From NCBI RefSeq assembly GCF_000737515.1, contig NZ_CP006587.1, positions 3,963,001 through 4,027,000 on the forward strand: a stretch of 64,000 bases of DNA, in the 5' to 3' direction. This DNA comes from Hymenobacter sp. APR13. GTDB lineage: Bacteria; Bacteroidota; Bacteroidia; Cytophagales; Hymenobacteraceae. Below are positions 55,554 to 63,451 of this stretch, piece by piece. A program made the position numbers and the translations under genes. The notes below the pieces were generated by a model that saw nothing but the letters and a program-made list of their open reading frames with translations, searched no databases and was not told where the DNA came from. Positions within the stretch are counted from its first letter, which is position 1, and every line of letters begins with the position of its first letter.

Positions 55554-56912
55554 CTACAGCTCGTACTCCTGCACCTTCCGGTACAGCGTCGTCAGGCCGA
55601 TGCCGAGGCGGCGGGCGGCTTCGGTTTTGTTGCCCTGGCACTGGTGCAGCACCTGGCGGATGTGGCGGGCTTCCACGGCGCGCAGGCTCTGGTCGGCGGG
55701 GTCGGCGTCGGGGCTGAGGGGGGCGGGCAGGGTGTGGAACTCGTCGGGGAGGTAGCCGGCCGAGAGGGGCTGGTCGGTGGGGGCCAGGATGGCGGCGCGC
55801 TCCAGCACGTTTTTCAGCTCGCGCACGTTGCCGGGCCACTCGTAGCGCTGCAGCAGCTCCACGCACTCGGGCTCCAGGCCCGGCAGGCGCTTGCGCAGCT
55901 GGGCCGCGAAGTGCTGTAGGAAGTGGGCGGCCAGGGCCGGCACGTCGGCGGCCCGGTCGCGGAGGCTGGGCACGTTGAGGGTGAAGACGGAAAGGCGGTA
56001 GTAGAGGTCGGGGCGGAAACGGCCTTCGGCGGCTTCCTGCTTGAGGTTGCGGTTGGTGGCGGCCACAATGCGCACGTTCACGCTGGTGGGCTTGGTGTCG
56101 CCGAGCTTGGTGAACTGCCGCGTCTCCAGCACCCTGAGGAACTTGGCCTGCACATTTAGCTCCAGCTCCCCGATTTCGTCGAGGAACAGCGTGCCGCCGC
56201 TGGCTTCCTCCAGCAGGCCCTTCTTATCGGCCAGCGCGCCCGTAAACGCGCCTTTCTTGTAGCCAAACAGCTCCGATTCCAGCAGATCCTTGGGGAAGGC
56301 CGAGCAGTTGACGGCCACGAAGGGCTTGGCTTTCCGCTCACTGGCCTCGTGCAGGGCCTGGGCAAACAGCTCCTTGCCCGCGCCGGTGGGGCCTTCCAAC
56401 AGCACGGTGCTGTCGGTGGGGGCTACCTGGCGGGCCAGGTCCTGGGCGCGGCGCAGGGCCGGGGCCGTGCCAATCATGCTCTCGAAGCTGAACCGCTGGC
56501 TCATGCGCCGCTCCAGCTCGGCCACGCGGTGGCGCAGGCGGGCTTTTTCGGCGGCGCGCTCCACCACCACCACCAGCTGCTGCTCGTAGTCGCCCTTGGT
56601 GAGGTAGTCGAAGGCGCCCTGCTTCATGGCTCGCACCCCATCGGGGATGGTGCCGAAGGCGGTGAGCAGCACGATTTCGCAGTCAGGGGCCTTGGCGCGG
56701 TAGCGTGGCATTAGGTCCACGCCGTGGCCGTCGGGGAGCTTCACGTCGGAAATGACCACCAGCACCTCGCGGGCGTGCTGCTGGAGCAGCTCCAGGCCGC
56801 GGCTGGCATCGGGGGCCTGCAGCACGGTGTAGCCTTCCAGCTCCAGCACCCGCGCCAAGAGTTGGCGCAGGCGGGCTTCGTCGTCAATCAGGAGCAGGGT
56901 ACCGGTGGGCAT
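55554..56912 (-). CDS. Sigma-54-dependent response regulator (NtrC/ZraR type)
   Basis: The protein has 452 residues. Receiver domain: acidic pocket 'LLIDDEARL', phospho-Asp56 in 'VVISDVKLPDGHG', Lys in 'FDYLTKGDYE'. AAA+ domain: Walker A 'EGPTGAGKELFAQALHE', the sigma-54 contact 'GAFTGA' in 'GYKKGAFTGALADKKG', Walker B 'GGTLFLDEIGEL'. C-terminal Fis-type HTH 'GNKTEAARRLGIGLTTLYRK'. It activates sigma-54 promoters when phosphorylated, presumably by the adjacent interrupted kinase. Which genes it controls is not visible. It begins only 15 bp from an unrelated AT-rich gene. Confidence 0.95.
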   Translation of the reverse strand: MPTGTLLLIDDEARLRQLLARVLELEGYTVLQAPDASRGLELLQQHAREVLVVISDVKLPDGHGVDLMPRYRAKAPDCEIVLLTAFGTIPDGVRAMKQGAFDYLTKGDYEQQLVVVVERAAEKARLRHRVAELERRMSQRFSFESMIGTAPALRRAQDLARQVAPTDSTVLLEGPTGAGKELFAQALHEASERKAKPFVAVNCSAFPKDLLESELFGYKKGAFTGALADKKGLLEEASGGTLFLDEIGELELNVQAKFLRVLETRQFTKLGDTKPTSVNVRIVAATNRNLKQEAAEGRFRPDLYYRLSVFTLNVPSLRDRAADVPALAAHFLQHFAAQLRKRLPGLEPECVELLQRYEWPGNVRELKNVLERAAILAPTDQPLSAGYLPDEFHTLPAPLSPDADPADQSLRAVEARHIRQVLHQCQGNKTEAARRLGIGLTTLYRKVQEYEL

Positions 56913-56927
56913 TGGGAGAAGATTGAA

Positions 56928-58073
56928 TTACGTTGTAGTTGTTTTGAAGATGTCTGCAATGCTTTGACCTGAAACAGGTTGCCAATACACACCATCGAAT
57001 GCCTGATGACTTAGGCTGATTTTATTAAAATCTAGGTTCATTTTTCCACAAGGATGTTTAGCTAACCAATGAGGTGCAACGTCAACATTGGAAGGAAAGA
57101 CACTTGTTACAAAGATGCCACTGACACGCGTCTTAGTCGGGTGTGAACCCGAATAAAACACTCCGTTCTTAGCACGCTCTTTCTTCAAAATGGGGCTATC
57201 TATATCAGTAGACCACGAGTCAACCAGAGAGCCCAAAAGAGCATTTTCTACTCCGGTATTAGTGATGCCAAGACGGCTAAATGCATTTATGCATATCAGA
57301 TAGGGTTTATCTAGTTCTCCGTAACGGGATGCCTTCTTATGCACGGCATTCTTAATTAAATCTTCTTCGGAGTATCCCCAGCTGCTACCGCCTGGTAGCG
57401 CGCCAATAGTTGGTGTTGATTCTTTTTGAGAGAGTTCCGATGATTTTGGAAAGAGTCTTACGACTAATTTAACATCATCTCTATCGAGTACTAGCGGTGC
57501 TATACGTCCCCAATCTGATAACTGAATATTTGCTGCGGTAGTATCTGAAATGTATTTAGGTATCTTTTTTTCAAGATATTCAATTATTGTTTTGCTGCTA
57601 GGCTGTCGAATGCTCTTTATCTTCAGCTTGTCAATTAAAAGCCAATAGTTAGGGATATCTAGTTTCGACAAAGCATCATAAATGGCATTGATCTTTCTGT
57701 TGGAGGATGCTTCAGCTTCAGAGGTGTCATTTGCTTCTTTTGCTTCAATATAAAAACTTATATCATCCTTTTCTGCAAGGAAATCTGGTGCTTTTCTAGT
57801 TCCTTGGATTTGAGGATGCGGCGTAAGTAAAAATCCTTGTTTCGTGAATAGTTGATATATAAACAGCTCGAAGAAAGCAGGCGAAAATGATTTTTTGAAT
57901 CTTGATTTTAGATCTGATTTTTCACTATCAGGGTAACTGTCAAACCACTCATTGATGGTATTTCTAACTTTAGCAAATTCAGGTTTTGCGCTCCTGTCAT
58001 AAAAATCAAAGAGGTCATCTAAGTGATTAGCAAATTTTAAATCTGTTCGCTCTTTATCATCGAAAATCTTCAT
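56928..58073 (-). CDS. PD-(D/E)XK nuclease-like protein of unknown function, AT-rich
   Basis: The protein has 381 residues and no signal peptide. A helix with E70 ('FFELFIYQLFTKQG') is followed by 'TRKAPDFLAEKDDISFYIEA' and K112: Asp97, Glu110 and Lys112 fit the PD-(D/E)XK pattern of restriction-endonuclease-fold enzymes. The second half (~190-381) has no recognised domain; 'YGELDKPYLICINAFSRLG' and 'SGIFVTSVFPSNVDVAPHWL' are beta-rich. The DNA is strikingly AT-rich and Lys/Ser/Ile-rich against GC-rich neighbours, a sign of recent transfer. It could be a single-gene defence nuclease or a mobile-element remnant. It has no visible partner. Confidence 0.8.
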   Translation of the reverse strand: MKIFDDKERTDLKFANHLDDLFDFYDRSAKPEFAKVRNTINEWFDSYPDSEKSDLKSRFKKSFSPAFFELFIYQLFTKQGFLLTPHPQIQGTRKAPDFLAEKDDISFYIEAKEANDTSEAEASSNRKINAIYDALSKLDIPNYWLLIDKLKIKSIRQPSSKTIIEYLEKKIPKYISDTTAANIQLSDWGRIAPLVLDRDDVKLVVRLFPKSSELSQKESTPTIGALPGGSSWGYSEEDLIKNAVHKKASRYGELDKPYLICINAFSRLGITNTGVENALLGSLVDSWSTDIDSPILKKERAKNGVFYSGSHPTKTRVSGIFVTSVFPSNVDVAPHWLAKHPCGKMNLDFNKISLSHQAFDGVYWQPVSGQSIADIFKTTTT

Positions 58074-58132
58074 GTCTTGTAATTGATTAGTTGTTAAATA
58101 TTTAGATAAATTTAAGAGAGGAGTAAATCGCT

Positions 58133-58960
58133 CTAACTCCCCCGAATCTCTTCCTTCAAGTGTTCCACAAACCTAACAAACTCCGGCTCGGCTTCCACGT
58201 TTTCGTGCCAGGCGAGGCCCATTTCGGCGAGGTTGTACTGGTGCTGGGGGCTGATGGTGGCGCCGGGCAGCAGCTGGCCCGCGGCGTTGCGCTCCTGGCC
58301 CAGTAGCCAGAGCCGGTCGGAGAGGGCGGTGGTGGTGGCCAGGTCGTGGGAGACGATGACCACGGTGTTGAGCTCGTCGAGGGTGGTGACTTCGAGGATG
58401 ATTTTGCGCACCTCGTCAATCATGGCCACGTCGAGGCCGGAGAAGGGCTCGTCGAGCAGGATGAGATGGTCGGAGCAGAGCAGCTGCTGGGCAATGGCGG
58501 CGCGCTGGCGCTGTCCACCCGAGAGGTGGGCCGGGTATTTGGCGCGGTGGGGCGTGAGCTGGAACCGCTCCAGGTATTCTTCGGCCTGGCGGCAGGCCTC
58601 GGCGGGGTCGGGGTAGCGGCGGGCGGCGGCCACCAGCAGGTTGTCGAGCAGGGTGCGGTGGTTGAACAGCGGGTAGTGCTGCTGCACGAAGCCCACCGCG
58701 CCGGGCGTGGCCGGCTGCTGCGCCTCACCCACCAGCACCTCGCCGCTACTGGGGGCCAGCAGCCCCGCCATCAGCCGGCACAGCACCGACTTGCCCATGC
58801 CCGAGCGGCCGTAGAAGCCCACCACCTGGCCCTGGCTCATGCCCGGCCGGCACACATCCAGCACCTGCGCCGAAATATCGCGCAGAATAGTTTCCCCGTT
58901 CAGCGTCAGCGACACATTGTCGAGGGTGAGCACGGGGGATTTGTAGGAGTAGGGAGTCAT
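58133..58960 (-). CDS. ABC transporter ATP-binding protein (NitT/TauT-like)
   Basis: The protein has 275 residues. Walker A 'GFYGRSGMGKSVLCRL' (51-58), Q-loop 'VGFVQQHYPLFNHRTL', signature 'AHLSGGQRQRAAIAQQLL', Walker B 'HLILLDEPFSGLD' and H-loop 'VVIVSHDLATTTALSD' are all present. It powers import through the permease at 59185; the binding component is the OmpA fusion at 60169. Order on the minus strand is fusion, permease, ATPase. Substrate unknown. A ~220-bp repeat-bearing gap separates it from the permease. Confidence 0.94.
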   Translation of the reverse strand: MTPYSYKSPVLTLDNVSLTLNGETILRDISAQVLDVCRPGMSQGQVVGFYGRSGMGKSVLCRLMAGLLAPSSGEVLVGEAQQPATPGAVGFVQQHYPLFNHRTLLDNLLVAAARRYPDPAEACRQAEEYLERFQLTPHRAKYPAHLSGGQRQRAAIAQQLLCSDHLILLDEPFSGLDVAMIDEVRKIILEVTTLDELNTVVIVSHDLATTTALSDRLWLLGQERNAAGQLLPGATISPQHQYNLAEMGLAWHENVEAEPEFVRFVEHLKEEIRGS

Positions 58961-58988
58961 GGGGATAGGGTGCTTGCTGGTTTATTAG

Positions 58989-59153
58989 AACGTCATTCCG
59001 AGCTTGCCGAGGAATCTCGCGTGCTGACGTTGTGGTGGTAATTCGATGAGTAGGAAAGGCTCTATGCCTAGCTTGGGGCTAGGATAGATACTTTGGCAAC
59101 GTCAGCACGCGAGATTCCTCGACTTCGGCTCCGCCTTCGCTCGGAATGACGTT
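58989..59153. repeat. Palindromic repeat, 'GTCATTCCGAGCTTGCCGAG' type
   Basis: AACGTCATTCCGAGCTTGCC...CGCGTGCTGACGTTG at the left is inverted at the right, where an extra ~18 bp (ACTTCGGCTCCGCCTTCG) interrupts the arm. It lies between the ATPase and permease genes. Confidence 0.75.
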
Positions 59154-59184
59154 CATTTGAAAGTACCGCCTGTTTACTGCCCAT

Positions 59185-59961
59185 TCACCGCGCCGCCGCC
59201 AGGCTGGCGTAGGGGAAGAACACGCGGCGCAGCAGGCCGAAAACATAGTCCTGGGCGGCGCCGGCGGCCAGGATGACGAGCTGGATGGCCACTACGCCGT
59301 CGAGGTGGAGGTAGCGGTTTTGCTTGTAGAGCAGCAAGCCGATGCCGCCTTCCGATTGGTAGAGGGTTTCCACCAGCGTTATCATCGTCCAGATGATGGC
59401 GAAGTTCTGGCGCACCACTTCCAGCATATCGGCCAGCTTGCCCAGCACCACCACTTCCCAGAAGCTGCGCCACTCGCCCAAACCCAGGGTGCGGGCGTGG
59501 TCCAGCTCCTGCTGGGTGGTGCCGAGCATCACGGCCGTCATGCCCGTGACCAAGTACACGGTGGTGGCGAAGGTGAGCACCGAGAGCTTCACCTCGTGGC
59601 CCGAGCTGACCAGCAGCGCCACGAAAAACGTGAGGCCGGTGAGGGTGAGGTAGCGCATCTTGGAAGCCGCGTAGGCTAGCGGCCGGAAGAAGGGCAGGGC
59701 CGTGAGGTAGGAAATCAGGAGCGCCAGCACCGTGGCCATGCCCAGGGCCTGCAGGGCCGTCGTCATGCTGGCCCACAGCTCCGGCATCAGGCCCTGGGTG
59801 GTGGTCAGGTCCGCGAGGGCGCGCAGCACGTCACCGAGGGAGGGGAACAGCTGCAGCGGGTAAAACAGCCACAGCAGCAGCAGCAGCCCCGCCTGCCCGG
59901 CCGCCATCAGGGCAAACGTGGTGCGCGGCGGCCGGGCGTTGGGGAGGAAGAGGGATTTCAT
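59185..59961 (-). CDS. ABC transporter permease (NitT/TauT-like)
   Basis: The protein has 258 residues with about six membrane helices (for example 'ALMAAGQAGLLLLLWLFYPL' 18-37, 'ATVLALLISYLTALPFF'). 'QELDHARTLGLGEWRSFWEV' corresponds to the cytoplasmic EAA loop that docks on the ATPase. It resembles SsuC/TauC-type permeases. Partners are the ATPase at 58133 and the binding protein at 60169, on the same strand but separated by repeats. Substrate unknown. Confidence 0.9.
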   Translation of the reverse strand: MKSLFLPNARPPRTTFALMAAGQAGLLLLLWLFYPLQLFPSLGDVLRALADLTTTQGLMPELWASMTTALQALGMATVLALLISYLTALPFFRPLAYAASKMRYLTLTGLTFFVALLVSSGHEVKLSVLTFATTVYLVTGMTAVMLGTTQQELDHARTLGLGEWRSFWEVVVLGKLADMLEVVRQNFAIIWTMITLVETLYQSEGGIGLLLYKQNRYLHLDGVVAIQLVILAAGAAQDYVFGLLRRVFFPYASLAAAR

Positions 59962-59967
59962 GATACA

Positions 59968-60150
59968 ATGAGTGAATGGGTGAATGAGCGAATGAGTGAA
60001 GTGTCATCCTGAGGCGGTAGCCGAAGGACCTTTTCACGGGCGGACGTCATTTCCCGCAGAGGTCCGCAGAGGAATGCGCAGAGGTTCGCGGAGGTCGTGC
60101 AACTGCCATTAGGTCCTTCGCAGGCTCAGGATGACACTTCACTCATTCAC
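59968..60150. repeat. Long composite palindromic repeat
   Basis: GAATGAGTGAAGTGTCATCC at the left and the complement at the right form the outer arms. The centre carries CGCAGAGG-type direct repeats (for example CCGCAGAGGAATGCGCAGAG) like those in 55373-55534. It lies between the permease and the binding protein genes. Confidence 0.75.
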
Positions 60151-60168
60151 TCACTCTCTCATTCGCCG

Positions 60169-61947
60169 CTAGTTGCCCAGCACGATTTCCACGCGGCGGT
60201 TGCGGGCTTTGCCTTCGGGGGTGGTGTTGGGGGCCACGGGCTCCTGGGCGCCGTGGGCGTAGGTTTGGACGCGGCCGGCGGGGAAGGCGCTGGCGCTGCG
60301 CTGTTCCAGCCACTGGCGCACGGCTTCGGCGCGGTCCTGGCTGAGCTGCTGGTTGCGCTGGGCGTCGCCCACGTTGTCGGTGTGACCGTGCACGGCTACT
60401 TTCAGGCGGCCGGCCACGACCAGGTCGTTGAAGAGTTGGTCGAGCTGCTGCTCGGCGGCGGGCGTGAAGGTGCGCTGGCCGGTGTGGAACTCAATGTTCC
60501 AGGCCCGGCGGCTCACGCTCTGGCGGATTTCGTCATCGGCGGCAAACTGCTGCTGCTCGGCCGGGGCCAGGTTTTTGCCGCGGTATTTGTCCTGCAGCTT
60601 GCGCAGCGGGGCGAGGTCCAGCATCTGGTCGAGGGGTACGTAGCTGGGCAGTTCCTTGGGGTAGAGCTGGTGCTGCACGTCGCCGAAGGTTTTGTACACG
60701 GCGGCGTAGATGTTGGTGCCGCCTTCGTTCAGGCCAAACAGGGCCAGGTTATCGGCGAAGTTGAAGGCCTTGGAGCCGCCCAGCTCCACCACCTCGCCGT
60801 TGCGGTCGGCCTCGCTCACGCCCTTGTAGTAGCGCAGCCAGTAGCTGCCGGGCTTGTCCTTATCGCCGTACACGGAGGCCGAAATATCGGCGGCGCGGCT
60901 CAGGGCCTCGGGGTGCGATTTTACCTGGTCGCCGGCCACGGCCAGGGCCGTCATCAGGGCTTCCACTTCCTTCGGGTGAGCGTCGTACCAGCGCTTGGTG
61001 GTCACCATGATGTTGGGCATCTGGTTGCTGTAGTCCTTGGTGCTCACGATGTTCACGAGGCCGCCTTTCTGCTTGGCAATGTTCACGTCGCCGGGTGTCC
61101 AGGTGGCTACGGCGTCGGCCACCACGTCCACTTTCACGCCCGTGTTCTTGCCTTTTACCACTTTCACGCGCTGCTCGGGCTTGCCGATGATGTATTTCTC
61201 GGCGGCTACCAGGAAGTCGGAGGCGGCCATGAAGTTCACGGCCTCGGGGTCGTAGGTGGTTTCGTCGGGATTGACTTTCAAGCCGTTGTCGGCGCACCAT
61301 TTCAGGGCAATGTTCTGGTCCCCGTCGCGCAGGTAGCAGGCCACGGTTTTGCCCAGGGCAGCTTTGGGGTTATCGAGCCACTCCTTGGGGCCCATCAGCT
61401 TGTCTTCGCCGAAGCTCTTGCCCACCGAGTAGGGAATGATTTGCAGACCGGTGCCGGCCTTTTCCAGCTGGGGCTGCACCGCCGAGAAGGCCGGCAGGCC
61501 GTCGCCCATGATGCTCACCAGCAGGCCCGGCGTTTCGGGGTTGCTTTGCAGGTCGAGGGCGTTTTTCACCAGGTCGGCCTGCATTTTGGCCACATCGTCC
61601 TGGCGCACAATCTGCATGTCCAGGCCACCGGCGGCCAGGCTGGAGCCCTGGGTGGTGCGGGGGCCGCCGTTGGCCAGCATGCCGGCCATCTGCGAGTTCC
61701 AGGCCATTACTTCCCACACCAGCGGGCTGCCCTTACCGGCGGGCGTTTCAGAAGGCAGCGGGGCCAGCGGCACCGCCACGTTGGTGCGCGAGCCGCCGGC
61801 GCTGCTCGGCAGCTCAATGGAGCTCAGCAGCACCGATTCGGTGGCGGCTTTCTTGAACAGCACCCCGCTCTGCACGAGCTTGTTGATGCCGAAGTACAGC
61901 AGCGTTGCCAGCAGAACGCCTAGTACCAGTTTACCACGGGTTGTCAT
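60169..61947 (-). CDS. Substrate-binding protein fused to OmpA peptidoglycan-binding domain
   Basis: The protein has 592 residues. A membrane helix 'GKLVLGVLLATLLYFGINKL' (5-24) anchors it to the inner membrane. Residues ~75-420 form a periplasmic binding-protein fold of the NitT/phosphonate type ('NIMVTTKRWYDAHPKEVEAL'). Residues ~475-592 form an OmpA-like domain: 'EIRQSVSRRAWNIEFHTGQR', 'LKVAVHGHTDNVGDAQRNQQ', 'LSQDRAEAVRQWLEQRSA' and 'EGKARNRRVEIVLGN'. The fusion thus links inner membrane, solute capture and peptidoglycan. It sits with the ABC permease and ATPase. The ATG at 61947 was chosen; 48 bp of extra frame precede it. Confidence 0.92.
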   Translation of the reverse strand: MTTRGKLVLGVLLATLLYFGINKLVQSGVLFKKAATESVLLSSIELPSSAGGSRTNVAVPLAPLPSETPAGKGSPLVWEVMAWNSQMAGMLANGGPRTTQGSSLAAGGLDMQIVRQDDVAKMQADLVKNALDLQSNPETPGLLVSIMGDGLPAFSAVQPQLEKAGTGLQIIPYSVGKSFGEDKLMGPKEWLDNPKAALGKTVACYLRDGDQNIALKWCADNGLKVNPDETTYDPEAVNFMAASDFLVAAEKYIIGKPEQRVKVVKGKNTGVKVDVVADAVATWTPGDVNIAKQKGGLVNIVSTKDYSNQMPNIMVTTKRWYDAHPKEVEALMTALAVAGDQVKSHPEALSRAADISASVYGDKDKPGSYWLRYYKGVSEADRNGEVVELGGSKAFNFADNLALFGLNEGGTNIYAAVYKTFGDVQHQLYPKELPSYVPLDQMLDLAPLRKLQDKYRGKNLAPAEQQQFAADDEIRQSVSRRAWNIEFHTGQRTFTPAAEQQLDQLFNDLVVAGRLKVAVHGHTDNVGDAQRNQQLSQDRAEAVRQWLEQRSASAFPAGRVQTYAHGAQEPVAPNTTPEGKARNRRVEIVLGN

Positions 61948-62007
61948 TGTCGTTGTTCGTTTTGGGTTGGTTGTTTTTCGTTGTTGTTCCGGCACGCGGC
62001 TCCCGGG

Positions 62008-62290
62008 TCCCAGGGCTGAAGCCCTGGGCTAGTTAGCGGGAATGTTGAGGCGTGAGCGGGCATTTGAGGCGCTGCGTAGCCCAGGGCTTCAGCCCTGGGA
62101 GGCCTGGGGTCCGGCCGTTTTTAACGCTAGTCGCCTCACCCCAACCCCTCTCCGAAAAGGGAGAGGGGCTCTAGCTTTTAGTTTTCTAGTGGTTGTTCTG
62201 GTGGGTTTACCACCCCGCCCTTCGGGCACCCCTCCTTGAAAAAAGGAGGGGAATTTGTAGCTGTAGCTTTCGTATTTTCCCTAATCCCTA
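62008..62290. repeat. Repeat-rich intergenic region
   Basis: Two TCCCAGGGCT...AGCCCTGGGCTA palindromes lie at 62008-62032 and 62076-62100, inverted to each other. At 62133-62190 is a CCTCACCCC...GAGAGGGGCTCTAGC element related to the insertion in ispG. At about 62210-62255 is CACCCCGCCCTTCGGGCACC followed by a CCCCTCCTT/AAGGAGGGG hairpin. No gene. Confidence 0.75.
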
Positions 62291-62294
62291 ATCC

Positions 62295-63284
62295 CTAATC
62301 CAGCAGACTGCGGTAGGCGTCGTTGGTGGCGGTGCGCTGCTGGGCGGGCGTGGTGGGGGCGGGCTTTTCGTCGAGCAGGGCGTTGAAGTCGCCTTTCTGG
62401 TATTTCTCCAGCAGGCGCTGGCCCTTCTCGCTCATCACGCCGTTCTGAATGTCCATTTCCTTCACGAACTCTTGGCTGTAGCGCATGGCCTGCTTGATCT
62501 GGCCGAGCTGCTGGGCCATGTCCTGGGCCACGCGGTCGGTGGCCAGGTCGAAGAAGTACTTCTTGTCCGGGTCGCCGCGCAGGATGTTCATGGCGGCCCG
62601 CATACCCGAGCTGGTGCGCTTCACCAGCTGGTATTCGTCCTTGAGCAGGTTCACCTTGAACTTGCTGCCGTCAATCTGGCGCAAAGCGGCTTTCAGAATC
62701 TGGCGCATCACTAGGCTCACGTTCTGGGTGGTGGTGGCCATGGGCTGCAGGCGCTGGTTGTAGTCTTGGAGCTGGGCGGCGCGGGAGGCGTACTGCTCGG
62801 CGGCGTCGGGCTCGCGCTGGCGGGTGGCAGCGTCGGCCAGGGCCAGGTACTCGCGCATCTGCAGGGTGTTGGCTTCCAGCTTACGCTTCACCAGCTCGTG
62901 GGCGCCCTCCACGTGGCCCACTTCCTCCTCCATCTTGCGGGCCTCCTGGGAGGTGCTGCGGATGTAGTCCTCCATGATGCCGATGGGGTCGGTGTTGACG
63001 AAGATGCCGGCCGCCGTGCGGAAGATGCGCTGCCCGGCGTACCACAGCCCCGCCTTCACGCGGGGGCTCGTCAGTACCATCCAGGCCGCCAGCAGCACGC
63101 CCAGCCCGATGCCCAGCTTCACGGTGTCGAACACCATGTCGACCAGGAACGGCACGATGGTGCCCCAGCAGTACACACCGGCCCCGGCCAGCCCGGCCAG
63201 AAACACCCAGCCGGCTACTTTTTCGGGCTGCTGCCACTTGGGCAGCTCGCCGGTTTTGAAATCGGGAGTGGAAAGAGAGTTCAT
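62295..63284 (-). CDS. PspA/IM30-like membrane-anchored coiled-coil protein
   Basis: The protein has 329 residues. Two membrane helices lie near the N-terminus ('VAGWVFLAGLAGAGVYCWGT' 23-42 and 'LGIGLGVLLAAWMVL' 57-71). From residue ~85 it is a long helical coiled coil: 'TDPIGIMEDYIRSTSQEARK', 'LVKRKLEANTLQMREYLALA' and so on, resembling PspA/IM30 envelope-stress proteins but membrane-anchored. Residues ~235-310 are charged helices and the tail is Pro/Thr-rich. It precedes the binding-protein/ABC genes, suggesting a common envelope-related task (inference). Confidence 0.78.
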   Translation of the reverse strand: MNSLSTPDFKTGELPKWQQPEKVAGWVFLAGLAGAGVYCWGTIVPFLVDMVFDTVKLGIGLGVLLAAWMVLTSPRVKAGLWYAGQRIFRTAAGIFVNTDPIGIMEDYIRSTSQEARKMEEEVGHVEGAHELVKRKLEANTLQMREYLALADAATRQREPDAAEQYASRAAQLQDYNQRLQPMATTTQNVSLVMRQILKAALRQIDGSKFKVNLLKDEYQLVKRTSSGMRAAMNILRGDPDKKYFFDLATDRVAQDMAQQLGQIKQAMRYSQEFVKEMDIQNGVMSEKGQRLLEKYQKGDFNALLDEKPAPTTPAQQRTATNDAYRSLLD

Positions 63285-63451
63285 CGGTGAAATGGTGAAG
63301 TGGTGAGTGAGGGAACGGCCGCGCTCCGGTCCGGCGGCTGCCAGCCGTCGGGCCGGTTGCTGTAAGCTGACGGGGCAGCCGCGTGGTGCTGATGGCGTCG
63401 TGCGGGCGTGGTTGTTCGGGCGGCAACCGGCCCGGTGGCTTTCAGCCCGCT

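Noticed and set aside
60097..61923. Long open frame antisense to the binding-protein/OmpA fusion
   Set aside because: Same bias-driven shadow; the sense strand carries clear domains.
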